From the NCBI GenBank assembly GCA_020055645.1, contig CM034547.1, positions 40,961,909 through 41,025,908 on the forward strand: a stretch of DNA of 64,000 bases, read 5' to 3'. The stretch is from Tomocerus qinae (lineage: Eukaryota; Arthropoda; Collembola; Entomobryomorpha; Tomoceridae). Positions 1-9,630 of the stretch are shown one piece after another. Each line of letters begins with the position of its first letter. The first letter of the stretch is position 1. The notes beneath the pieces were generated by a model that was not told the DNA's origin, made no database searches, and was given only the letters and a program-made list of their open reading frames with translations. The translations under genes and the position numbers were made by a program.

Positions 1-361
1 CTGAATAATTTTAATGCATAAAGGTTTAAATGAATCATTTCAGTCTTCCTATAGATAAAAATTAATTTGTGGATGATGCAAGGAAATAAATAAATTTCTA
101 AATGAAATTACATCAATTTGTATAGAAATGTCAATCTGTTATCGACCATCGAACTAAAGATTAAAGATAAAAGGTAAATAAATAACATTTGTGCATGATA
201 ATTTGAGGACGCCGATTAACGGAACAAACAAATCGTCCATTGGACTCATCTGAAAATACGAGGTCTTCGCTCTGTCTGCACGTCTGTCTTTTCAGTGTCC
301 TCTAAGTAGATGGTAGCCGATCTTTTCACTTAAAATTTCAATTTCCGAACATAAATCCAAA
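1..361. other. Intergenic, nothing recognised
   Basis: AT-rich sequence without an open frame, repeat or RNA fold that I can support. Confidence 0.5.
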
Positions 362-589
362 ATGGAATTTCGGGATAAAATGGAAATTGGAAATCTGCCA
401 GTCCCGAAAGCGAGAGATTCAACTGCCATCCGCGAATTCAGACCTCAAACTCTGCCCCGACGAACCCTCACCTTTGAACCGCAACCGGAAAATCGTCAAA
501 TTAAAGAATTTTTTCCTCCCCCCGCCTTGCCGAGAACAATCGTCAACACAAACTCCTGCGACTACAATCACTCATTCATCTCCGGTTAA
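362..589 (+). CDS. Possible small 75-aa protein
   Basis: The stretch 400-590 is clearly richer in G+C than its surroundings, as real exons are elsewhere in this window. An ATG at 362 opens a 75-codon frame rich in Pro, Arg and Phe and ending in TAA at 587-589. An AATAAA polyadenylation signal lies at 703-708. A second frame starting at 387 is also open over the same bases, so the frame choice is uncertain. No signal peptide or known domain is visible. It could equally be the last exon of a gene starting left of the window or a chance frame. Confidence 0.22.
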   Translation: MEFRDKMEIGNLPVPKARDSTAIREFRPQTLPRRTLTFEPQPENRQIKEFFPPPALPRTIVNTNSCDYNHSFISG

Positions 590-847
590 CCTTTTTTATA
601 ATTAATAATTACTAACCTAACCTGCTTTATTTATTGGCCGTTAAACTGCTTTTATAGAAAATTTTATGTTGATTATAAATTATTTTTATGTTAATGGCAA
701 TGAATAAAACCAGTTAGGACTTTTGGGTTTTGTTACATTATAACCCGCCTTTTTGGTTTTGATTGGTTTTTGAGTATTTGCAGTGATCTCCTGAGTACTC
801 CGCTCACGGGGAACAAAAAAGGACCTTTTTTGTCTTTTAAAAGTGAA

Positions 848-948
848 AGGTACTCTTTTTTTACAGAAAGAGTACCTTTTTGTAAAGAAAGAGTACCTTT
901 TTGTAAAAAAAAAGTACCTTTTTGTAAAAAAGGAGTACCTTTTTGTAA
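848..948. repeat. 21-bp GTACC minisatellite, short array
   Basis: About four to five copies of a 21-bp unit with core GAGTACCTTTTTGTAAAA. Because 21 is a multiple of three, false open frames (repeats of VPFCKK) run through it. The same unit recurs at 2889-3140. Confidence 0.85.
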
Positions 949-950
949 AA

Positions 951-2116
951 TATTAAAAGGTAAAAACCTTAAAAAACCTCATAGGGAGACGCAAGAAAAA
1001 CCAGAAAACAAGGAAAAGTAGTTTCTGAATAATTTAAATAGGGCGTGATTTAATAAACATGTATGCCCCAGTCTACCGGTTGAAATTGCATTTGAATCGT
1101 TTTCAGCATTGTGCAATGCGAAAATCGGTAGTACAAGTGCAGTTCTAATAATATGTGGTAGTTTTAGTAGAATTTTAAATAACCTACCCAAACAAACGAC
1201 TATAAAAATCAAAAGAGACCATGAAAATTCCAGTAGTATACACGTAATTTAAAACTTTACTATAGTAGTAATTCTTTCATTGGCAGATCGGAGGAAAAAT
1301 TCTTTTAGATGGTGAGTAAGAGTAGTAGTAGTCAACCCGCGGCAAATCCCCATAGAAAATCTCAAAAATCAAAAAATATTTTTGTGACGTCATCTGCAGT
1401 ACATTTTAAATGGGAAATTCTCATTTCAAAAAATTGATTTCCAACAAATCCCATTTAAAAAGTACTGCAGATGACGTCACTTTCCAATAGCAACAAAATA
1501 TGATTATTTGCCTTTCCTTCTGTATTCTAGGTTCTTTGGTAGTAGTAGTATGAATGAGTGGGGATGAGTATTATAATTTGGTTGCTATCAAGGTGCCTTA
1601 AGTCTTCTTGGCCCCATATCTACTAGTTACAAGGTGGAGACAATGAGATAATTAGGGTAAGGGAGTATCGTATAGTGTTATTAGTAGAACTCATGACAAT
1701 AATGTTCTTATTTGCTGGAAAACAATTAACTGGTTGTACAAGGCTAAATTTTGTCTTTGGTGCTATCTAGATTGTTTTTTGTTTTCAGAATTTGCAACTA
1801 CGATTTAAAAATATTTTTATGTCACAATATATATATATAAATAAAAATATTTTAGTAAAAAATGTGCATTTTTCTATATAGTCTTGCATTTTTCTAATTT
1901 TTTACATCGTTTCAGAAGAACCTTCTTGAATCAGTTGAATTTTTTAAGGAATTTTCAATATCGTGAAAAGACTATTTCGAATTTCAACCGGGAGACTGGG
2001 GCATACATGTTTATTAAATTACGCCCTATTTAAATTATTCAGAAACTACTTTTCCTTGTTTTCTGGTTTTTCTTGCGTCTCCCTATGAGGTTTTTTAAGG
2101 TTTTTACCTTTTAATA
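951..2116. mobile_element. Long inverted-repeat (foldback) element
   Basis: Bases 951-1088 are repeated as a nearly exact reverse complement at 1980-2116 (arms of about 137 bp differing at only a few positions), with an 890-bp spacer. No transposase frame is visible in the spacer, so it is a non-autonomous foldback-type element or a composite. It sits beside the 21-bp GTACC array. Confidence 0.7.
1318..1482. repeat. Dispersed hairpin module (copy 1)
   Basis: The module starts with TAGTCAACCCGCGG and carries an internal inverted repeat: GTGACGTCATCTGCAG near 1384 and its complement ending at 1480. A second copy lies at 29088-29206. It is nested inside the 951-2116 foldback element. Confidence 0.65.
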
Positions 2117-2362
2117 TTTTTATTTTGTAGTTTTCATTGTTTATAAATAGTTTATATGTAATGTAGCGCTATATTGAAAGTTAGGTAAAATATTCTCAGT
2201 GAAGTAAGAATATTATAGGTCTGTTATACGCAAAACAATATTTTCTATCCCTGGAATATTTCCCTATTTCTAAAATTATTTTCAATCCCTAGAATTTTTT
2301 CCCATTGCTGGGATCCGTAAAATGTATACTATCATTTATTCTCACAATCATTAATAAAATAC

Positions 2363-2885
2363 TCTATCGAATGATATCAGAATTTGGTTTTATGGGGGGC
2401 TCTGCCCCCCAACCCCCGTCAGGGGAATGAAAGGTTGGTGTTATGGTTGCACCCAATGGTTGCACCTAGTAATTCAAATCCTTTAATTTAGTACTAGACG
2501 ACGGGATTCAGTCACCTTGTGTATTACTATGCCAAAGTAGAGTGAGTGGACGTAAGACACGTAATGATAGGGATTTGAAAGAATACTACACTATACTACT
2601 ACTATACATTGTATCTACGGAAACTGAATTTGACTATTGCATTATGATGACCAAACAATGGGACAACCGAATCTTCGGTGTCTAGCGAGAGAACCGGACC
2701 TCCGACAGAGTTGCTGAGCTAAAGCAACGTAGTTCGAATTATAATTTACCCGTTTTGTATCTATAATTTTTTCCCAAAAGTTTCAGGTTTTTGAGGTATG
2801 CTTGGCTAGTCCATTTGGACCAAAAGGGAAAAGGATACTTAGGGATTGGAAATCCTGAGGACAGTTAGCCTGCCTCGAATGTCTC
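2363..2885 (+). repeat. Dispersed repeat R1 (copy 1)
   Basis: About 520 bp, starting near AATGATATCAGAATTTGG and containing a short G/C-rich hairpin (GGGGCTCTGCCCC, then AACCCCC). It is repeated with moderate divergence at 10955-11455 in the same orientation, ending in the same phrase AGTTAGCCTGCCTCGAATG. No coding capacity is seen; it may be a MITE or a retroelement tail. Confidence 0.65.
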
Positions 2886-2888
2886 CCT

Positions 2889-3142
2889 ATGAAAAAAAGA
2901 GTACCTTTTTGTAAAAAAAGGGTACCTTTTTGTAAAAAAAGAGTACCTTTTTGTAAAAAAAGAGTACCTTTTTGTAAAAAAGTAGTACCTTTTTGTAAAC
3001 AAAGAGTACCTTTTTGTAAAAAAAGAGTAAATTTTTGTAAAAAAAGAGTAAATTTTTGTAAAAAAAGAGTAAATTTTTGTAAAAAAAGAGTAAATTTTTG
3101 TAAAAAAAGAGTACTTTTTGTAAAAAAGGAGTAAATTTTTTG
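2889..3142. repeat. 21-bp GTACC minisatellite, long array
   Basis: About twelve copies of the 21-bp unit seen at 848-948. The first copies have GAGTACC, the later ones the variant GAGTAAA. Both strands are open through the array because the unit is a multiple of three; neither frame is a gene. Confidence 0.9.
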
Positions 3143-3882
3143 TTCCCTGAATTAGTATCTACATTGTCATTTGTAACCAAGACCGTATTGAGGGGGGGCT
3201 TTGGGGCAAATGCCCCCCCCCCAAATCCAAGAAAAAGGGAAATTTTTTCTAAATATACCAAAAAATTTTACGCGATTTTATGTGATTTTTACGCTATTTT
3301 TGACTCATTTTAGACAAAATAAGCCAAAATTTTTCTAGCTTCGCGCGATTATGCCTAATACATATTGTCCTATGATATCATTGCCTCCTCCGAAATCGAC
3401 TTCTAAATATCTAAATACGGTACTGTTTGTAACTAATTTGTTGGTTTGTCCCTAGGTGCGAACGAGTCAGTTTTGTCCCTTCACCATGCTTCAACTGCCA
3501 AGGACGACGCAGATCAAAATAGAAAACAAAAAGCATTCGGCCTTTCTGTGAATTCCCTGTCTTTAAGGAAAAAAAAAGGTGGCCAAACCTCGTTCAAGAC
3601 ATCTTGTAGAGAACAGACGAACAAAAAGATTCAGTTGGCAAAGGAGTGTGAACAGGAATACGTAGCAAATTCCCTCATTTCAAAATGCAATATTTTATAA
3701 CATTTATTTTATAAAATTCAAAAATATAAGCAAATAAATATCCTGGAAAAATAGAATGCTAAAAACTGAAACCTGAAAACAAGGCATAATTTTCTCTGAA
3801 AAAATAAAACATATATTTTGTGACATGGGCTTGTGACGATCCCTATTGATTGTTGACAAAATAAGTCTAACGGTTCGCAAAT
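3143..3882. other. Intergenic, no supported gene
   Basis: Contains a poly-G/poly-C patch near 3188-3225 and an 84-codon plus-strand frame (3446-3700) without features of a real gene. Confidence 0.5.
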
Positions 3883-3883
3883 A

Positions 3884-4431
3884 CACACTTAGAAATCCAG
3901 TCAAAGTGGTTTAACATTATTAACTTAATGTTAAAATTTAACATTAAATAAGGCACCTGCAATATTTTTTTAATGTAAGTTTTAACAGTAAATGTCCTGT
4001 AGGCAAAAGTCACGTTAATTTTATGTTAACCTGACATGACCATAACGTTAGTTGAGGTTAACAGTATGTCATGTCAAGTCACCTCAGTTAGATTTATCAC
4101 CAGCAATAACCACCTTAACATTTCATGTGGCGGTGTGGTTCAGTGTGTAGGGTGTCCGCCTGATTAGTGCATGGAACTGGGATCGCTTCCTGGCTTCACT
4201 TCTTGCAACATCAACATTAAATAATGTTATAATGACATTATTCCTAACATGAGGCAATGTTAACTTTTAACATGATCCCATGTTAATTTTAACCACAAAT
4301 ACTGTTAAAATATTAACAGGATGTGGACAATGTTAATTTAACGCTAAATAATGTGTAACCATCCCTACGTGATTTCTAAGGTGATATACTGTTAAAAATA
4401 ACAGTATATCAGCTTAGGATTTCTAAGTGTG
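3884..4431. mobile_element. TA-flanked MITE (Tc1/mariner-like)
   Basis: A 15-bp perfect terminal inverted repeat, CACACTTAGAAATCC at 3884-3898 and its complement at 4417-4431, is flanked on both sides by TA (3882-3883 and 4432-4433), the duplication typical of Tc1/mariner elements. The 548-bp interior has no transposase frame and is full of GTTAAC/TTAACATT motifs. Just inside the right end is a small palindrome (ATACTGTTAAAAATAACAGTAT). Confidence 0.8.
4129..4206 (+). repeat. tRNA-like segment (SINE head?) inside MITE
   Basis: GGCGGTGTGGTTCAGTGTGTAGGG resembles a tRNA 5' end and A box (tGGttcAGTgtGTAgGG), and GGGATCGCTTCC resembles a B box about 45 bases later. The spacing and order fit an RNA polymerase III tRNA-type promoter, as in a SINE head. 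The sequence is too diverged to be called a functional tRNA. Confidence 0.4.
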
Positions 4432-4630
4432 TAACAGCCGAAATAATGTGTTATTTAATCTTCGGTGTTACTGTTGATTGCCATAATGCCGCTTTTATTG
4501 AAAACTTGTTGAAATATTTGTAATGGTTGTAAAATACAGACCAAAATAAATCTGTATGCTTGTCAAACATGAATTTCTGCTCTTGTATTACTTGGATTAA
4601 TATAGCATTAATTGTCAAATTATTGGTTAA

Positions 4631-5930
4631 CCCTTTAGGCTGGCTCGGGTACTTTAGTTCCCAGCAAAATTGATTGCTATAAAACGGACTGGGAAGTATA
4701 GTTCCCAGGAAAGGTCATGTCGTTATGACGGCCTGGGAACTATACTTCCCAGAATAGTATTTTCGTTACTATGGGTTGGGTACTTTAATTCCCATCACGG
4801 GCTTCATCCTTACTACGGACTGGGAACTATAGTTCCCAGTCAAAGAAAAAATTAGAATTTGGTGGTAAAAAATCATTATCTGGCCAATTAACTTTTAATT
4901 ATCACCAAATCAATTTTAAAAATGACCCAGCAAAGACAGAAAACGTCGTGATGGATTGAAAGGTCAAGCTATATAAATCATTGGCCAATCTGCAAAGACT
5001 CTAAAGATGCAGAATCTTGTAGATAAGTGCATGGATGTGATTATCGAATTTATACTTGCTTGTAAAATATACGAAGGCGAGGAATTATTAAAAGAGCTTG
5101 TCCCTAAAAATTCGGAAACGGTGGTGCCATTGTTATAGAATTAACTGAAAAATATTTTATGATTAAACATACGGTTTGACAATTTTTTCAATCCCCTAAA
5201 CCTTGAATTGGCTTGCAGCAAAACGCTGGAACTTTAAAATCGAATAGGAAAAATCCCCCTACGAAACTCATTGAAGAAAAATTACAAAGTGGAGATGTCC
5301 GACCTTTTACGAGCCATACGAGTAACGGAGTAGGCATACATGGAAAGATAAAAAGGTCGTGACAATCTCTACTAGGAAAGAGCACGCTCGGAAAGACAGA
5401 AAGCTTTACCTTACCGAAGAACGGAGCAATATAAATAAAACCTGAACTAAAATGCAACGGTAAAGCTCGAAGAATTGATTTAGTTGACATGCAAATGCAT
5501 AATTAATTATTATGAAATCATTCGAAAGACAAAGTTTGGTTTTCAGTGTATTCAATTCTTTTGTGATTGTAATTCGTCGGTCAATTCGCGGGAGGATTAA
5601 TCTCCTCTCTCAATTTTCTGTAATAATATCCTAAGCTAAATGTGAATTGCATTAATATACTGTACTAATATAATATTCTTCATCATCAAAAGAATTTCAA
5701 TTTTCAATTACTAAAATATTTAATTTTGATTGAGAGCTGACATTTGACAACCAAGATTAGATTATAATATCCAGGAAAAACCGCCCGCTTTGGGAAACCT
5801 AGCATTTAAATATGTCATACGGTTTTGGTAGAGATCGTTTGTATTAGTTCCCCATTATAAGTTCAAATAATTTATTAAAGATACCCATAGTAACGTTAAA
5901 AAAATTAAATTCCCTGCCCAGCTGAAAGGG
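4631..5930. mobile_element. Decayed piggyBac-like element with TTAA duplication
   Basis: TTAA at 4627-4630 and 5931-5934 flanks imperfect terminal inverted repeats: left CCCTTTAGGCTGGCTCGGG, right (reversed) CCCTTTCAGCTGGGCAGGG, followed by matching TACTTTA/AATTTAA. TTAA duplication and CCC termini are hallmarks of piggyBac. On the plus strand between about 4950 and 5510, broken frames recall piggyBac transposase: a peptide reading KIYEGEELLKELVP, then KLQSGDVRPF and, after a frame change, WKDKKVVTISTRK (5341-5379), which recalls the family's Gx(x)WKDKR-V-xxLST region. Stops and frameshifts make it inactive. The 1,300-bp length is short for an autonomous copy. Confidence 0.72.
4650..4840. repeat. 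Subterminal palindromic repeats of the piggyBac-like element
   Basis: Four spaced versions of a 20-bp palindrome: CTGGGAAGTATAGTTCCCAG (4689-4708), CTGGGAACTATACTTCCCAG (4733-4752), a degenerate one near 4768-4791, and a perfect one CTGGGAACTATAGTTCCCAG (4820-4839). A half-site TACTTTAGTTCCCAG lies at 4650. They sit immediately inside the left terminus, where transposase-binding subterminal repeats would be expected. Confidence 0.75.
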
Positions 5931-6252
5931 TTAACATATTCAACCTACAAATTGTCCATTTTATTCTGCTTGCTTTTAATAGGTAATTTTATAGTCGCAA
6001 TAAACGTTTCTACTTAAAACTGATCCTGTTAGTGGAAATTAAAAATGGCAATAAAAACATTTGTGTGTTTCTAAATTAGACTTTTTTGAATAGTAAGAAC
6101 AATAATCCTATTTTTTGTGTGTTAAAACTGCTTCCAGCTGTCGAAAAACGAGGATAAAAAAGATTAAATTGAAAATTTAGATGTGCTTTTATTTAACAAA
6201 GCATGACGATTTCAATTGGTAGACAATATTAATGCATTATTGTACACTAGCG

Positions 6253-6612
6253 TTTTAGCTCCCCTCAATACTAATCAATTTTGATTTTCTGTTGATTTTG
6301 ATAATCAACATTAATCAATTTTGATTTTCTGTTAATTTTGATAGTCAACATTAAACAATTTTGATTTTCTGTTGATTATGATAGTCAGCATTAATCAATT
6401 TTGGTTGTCTGTTGATTTTGATAGTCAACATTAATTTTTTTATGTTCTGTCGATTTTCATAATCAACGTTTATCTACTTTGATTTTCCATTTTTTTGATA
6501 CTCAATGTTAATCAAAAAATACCAAAATAAACATATTTGTATTATTCTACCAAAGATGTGGGCGCGGTACAAAATTGCCAATTTTTCTTGAATTTTTGTA
6601 CATTTTCCCCTG
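6253..6612. mobile_element. Truncated Helentron-like element with 40-bp array
   Basis: Begins TTTTAGCTCCCCTCAATACT, a degraded form of the 5' end of the two following elements, continues with about five to six units of the 40-bp satellite and ends with the same post-array segment, but lacks the 3' hairpin. Confidence 0.5.
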
Positions 6613-8135
6613 TTTTAGCTCGCCTGATAAGGCAGCTTATAGAATCGCACAGTCCGTCCGTCCGTCCGTCCGTCCGTCCGTTCGTCTGTTATCACGATAA
6701 CTTTCGAACGCATTGACCGATTTTGATCAAACTTGTCAAAAACATTGCCTAAGCCCATAGGACAAAGCCTATTGGAAATGGGCCACATCGGTCCACAGGT
6801 TGCTGAGATGACGCGCGCGCACTTTGTCTTCATTTTGATAGTCAAAATGAAAATGTGACATTAAATGGACATTAAAAGCTCAAATGCGCTTCCTATGAAT
6901 TGTTAGCGTGATAGTACAAAATATTAAATGCCGCTTCGACCAAATTCAAGATTTTATAATAAAGTAAATAAAACCGGAAAATACCTATTATAGGACAGAA
7001 ATAAATCTATTTCGCATTTATATGCAAATATATAGTTAAATTTATATTTTTCGAATTGCTTTTCATTATGATAGCCAACATTAATCAATTTTGATTTTCT
7101 ATTGATTTTCATAGTCAACATTAATAAATTTTGATTTTCTGTTGCTTTTCATAGTCAACATTATTTAATTTTGATTTTCTGTTGATTTTCATAGTCAGCA
7201 TTATTTAATTTTGATTTTCTATTGATTTTCATAGTCAACATTAATAAATTTTGATTTTCTGTTGCTTTTCATAGTCAACATTATTTAATTTTGATTTTCT
7301 GTTGATTTTCATAGTCAACATTATTTAATTTTGATTTTCTGTTGATTTTCATAGTCAACATTATTTAATTTTGATTTTCTGTTGATTTTCATAGTCAACA
7401 TTATTTAATTTTGATTTTCTGTTGATTTTCATAGTCAACATTAATTAATTTTGATTTTCTGTTGATTTTCATAGTCAACATTATTTAATTTTGATTTTCT
7501 GTTGATTTTCATAGTCAACATTATTTAATTTTGATTTTCTGTTGATTTTCATAGTCAACATTAATTAATTTTGATTTTCTGTTGCTTTTCATAATCAAAA
7601 TTATTTAATTTTGATTTTCTGTTGCTTTTCATAGTCAACACTATTTAATTTTGATTTTCTGTTGCTTTTCATAGTCAACACTATTTAATTTTGATTTTCT
7701 GTTGCTTTTCATAGTCAACACTATTTAATTTTGATTTTCTGTTGCTTTTCATAGTCAACATTTTTTAATTTTGATTTTCAGTTGGATTTCATTGTCAACC
7801 TTATTTAATTTTGATTTTCAGTTGATTTTCATTGTCAACATTATTTAATTTTGATTTTCAGTTGATTTTCATAGTCAACATTAATATATTTTGATTTTCT
7901 ATTGCTTTTGATAGTCAAAATTAATCTATTTTTATTTTCTGTTGATTTTCATAGTCAACGTTAATCTGCTTTGATTTTCTATTGACTTCTTCTTCTTTCA
8001 GTCATGCATTACGATTTTGATACTCAATATTGACCAATAAATATGAAAATAAACCTATTTATATTATTTTACTAAAACTGTGTACACGGTCCCCTTCATT
8101 CAGGCGAGCTTCTGTTACGGCTTGCCGTAGGTTTT
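6613..8135 (+). mobile_element. Helentron-associated (HINE/DINE-1-like) element, copy 1
   Basis: The 5' end TTTTAGCTCGCCTGA (6613-6627) is complementary to the subterminal TCAGGCGAGCT near 8100-8110. That is followed by the hairpin TACGGCTTGCCGTA (8116-8129) and the end GGTTTT. Paired subterminal repeats, a 3' hairpin, a T-rich junction and an internal minisatellite core are the published hallmarks of non-autonomous Helentrons. Internal parts are a CCGT-n microsatellite (6655-6680), a unique block of about 400 bp and a 40-bp array (about 7070-8010). Confidence 0.68.
7070..8010 (+). repeat. 40-bp satellite array within element copy 1
   Basis: About 23 tandem copies of a 40-bp unit, for example TTTTGATTTTCTGTTGATTT followed by TCATAGTCAACATTATTTAA, with blocks of locally homogenised variants (GTTGCTTTTC versus GTTGATTTTC). 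Confidence 0.92.
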
Positions 8136-9242
8136 AGCTCGCCTGAACAGGCAGCTTATAGAATCGCACAGTCCGTCCGTCCGTCCGTCCGTCCGTTTAC
8201 ACGATAACTTTTGAAGACATAGATGGATTTCAACTAAACTTGGCAAAAACATTGCCTATGGACCTGTGACAAAGCCTATTGAAAATGGGCCACATTGGTC
8301 CATAAGTTGCTGAGAAGCCGCGCGCTCACTTTGTCTTCATTTTGATAGTCAAAATGAAAATGTGGCATTAAATGGACATTAAAAGTTCAATTGTGCTTCT
8401 TATGGATTGTTAGCGAAATAGTACAAAATATTAAATGCCGCTTCGACCAAATTTAAGATTTAATAATAAAGTAAAAAAAACCGGAAAATACCTATTATAG
8501 GACGGAAATAAATCTATTTCGCATTTATATGCAAATAGATAGTTAAATTTATATTTTTCGAATTGCTTTCCATTATGATAGCCAACATTAATCAATTTTG
8601 ATTTTCTGTTGATTTTCATACTCAACATTAATAAATTTTGATTTTCTGTTGCTTTTCATAGTCAACATGATTAAATTTTGATTTTCTGTTGCTTTTCATA
8701 GTCAACATTAATAAATTTTGATTTTCTGTTGCTTTTCATAGTCAACATTAATCAATTTTGATTTTCTGTTGATTTCCATATTCAACATTAAAAAATTTTG
8801 ATTTTCTGTTGATTTTCATAGTCAACATTAATCAATTTTGATTTTCTGTTGATTTCCATATTCAACATTAAAAAATTTTGATTTTCTGTTGATTTTCATA
8901 GTCAACATTAATCTATTTTGATCTTCTGTTGATTTTCATAGTCAACATTAATCTATTTTGATCTTCTGTTGATTTTCATAGTCAACATTAATCTATTTTG
9001 ATCTTCTGTTGATTTTCATTATCAGGATTTATCTATTTTGAGTTTCTGTTGATTTTCATAGTCAACGTTAATCTGCATTGATTTTCTACTGACTTTGATG
9101 GTCAACATTCATACATTTTGACTTTGATACTCAATATTAACCAATAAATATGAAAATAAACCTGTTTCTATTATTCTATTAAAACTGTGTACACGGTCCC
9201 CTTCACTCAGGCGAGCTTCTGTTACGGCTTGCCGTAGGTTTT
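8136..9242 (+). mobile_element. Helentron-associated (HINE/DINE-1-like) element, copy 2
   Basis: Starts AGCTCGCCTGA (8136-8146) with no gap after the GGTTTT end of copy 1, so the two are a head-to-tail tandem. It repeats the CCGT microsatellite (8171-8195), the unique block and a shorter 40-bp array (about 8580-9140), and ends with TCAGGCGAGCT (9207-9217), hairpin TACGGCTTGCCGTA (9223-9236) and GGTTTT. Confidence 0.68.
8580..9140 (+). repeat. 40-bp satellite array within element copy 2
   Basis: About 14 copies of the same 40-bp unit as at 7070-8010, with its own subset of variants (for example ATCTTCTGTTG in the later units). Confidence 0.9.
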
Positions 9243-9630
9243 ATTAACTTGTAGACTTTTATTAATGATCTATGACTATGAAACACTAAAGTAGTTTGAA
9301 CATGCCGTATATCAATCATTTATTCCAGCCACTTAAGCCCCACGCGATTGATAATCCGGCCAGTCAGCAATTTCATGGACTTCATAAGATGGAAGCAGTA
9401 AGCCCAAATCGATTTTCGTAAAAGTGCTCAGAATTCTTTATTTTTAGTATAATTTTAACTTCCGCCCCCCTAAAACAAATTTCTAGATACGTGCCTGATC
9501 GGTATAGTTTTTAAACCATCGTTTCGATATTCATGAATGCATAAATATTTAATTTACATTCAATTTGTACAATTTGTTGTATGGCAATTCGAAAGAAATA
9601 AATAACTTAATTTGGAAAAGAATGAAAATA
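9243..9630. other. Intergenic spacer
   Basis: Follows the end of the tandem elements and holds the 3' flank of the next minus-strand gene. No gene or clear repeat is seen. Confidence 0.4.

Noticed and set aside
2887-3261. 124-codon minus-strand frame of FFYKKVL repeats
   Set aside because: 21-bp minisatellite artefact.
3446-3700. 84-codon plus-strand frame
   Set aside because: No signal peptide, domain, splice context or composition shift; alternative frames in the same bases are equally weak.
4129-4206. Functional tRNA gene
   Set aside because: No consistent cloverleaf; only the A and B box-like motifs and 5' end resemble a tRNA.
5188-5490. 100-codon minus-strand frame
   Set aside because: Antisense to decayed piggyBac-like coding sequence, which explains the open frame better.
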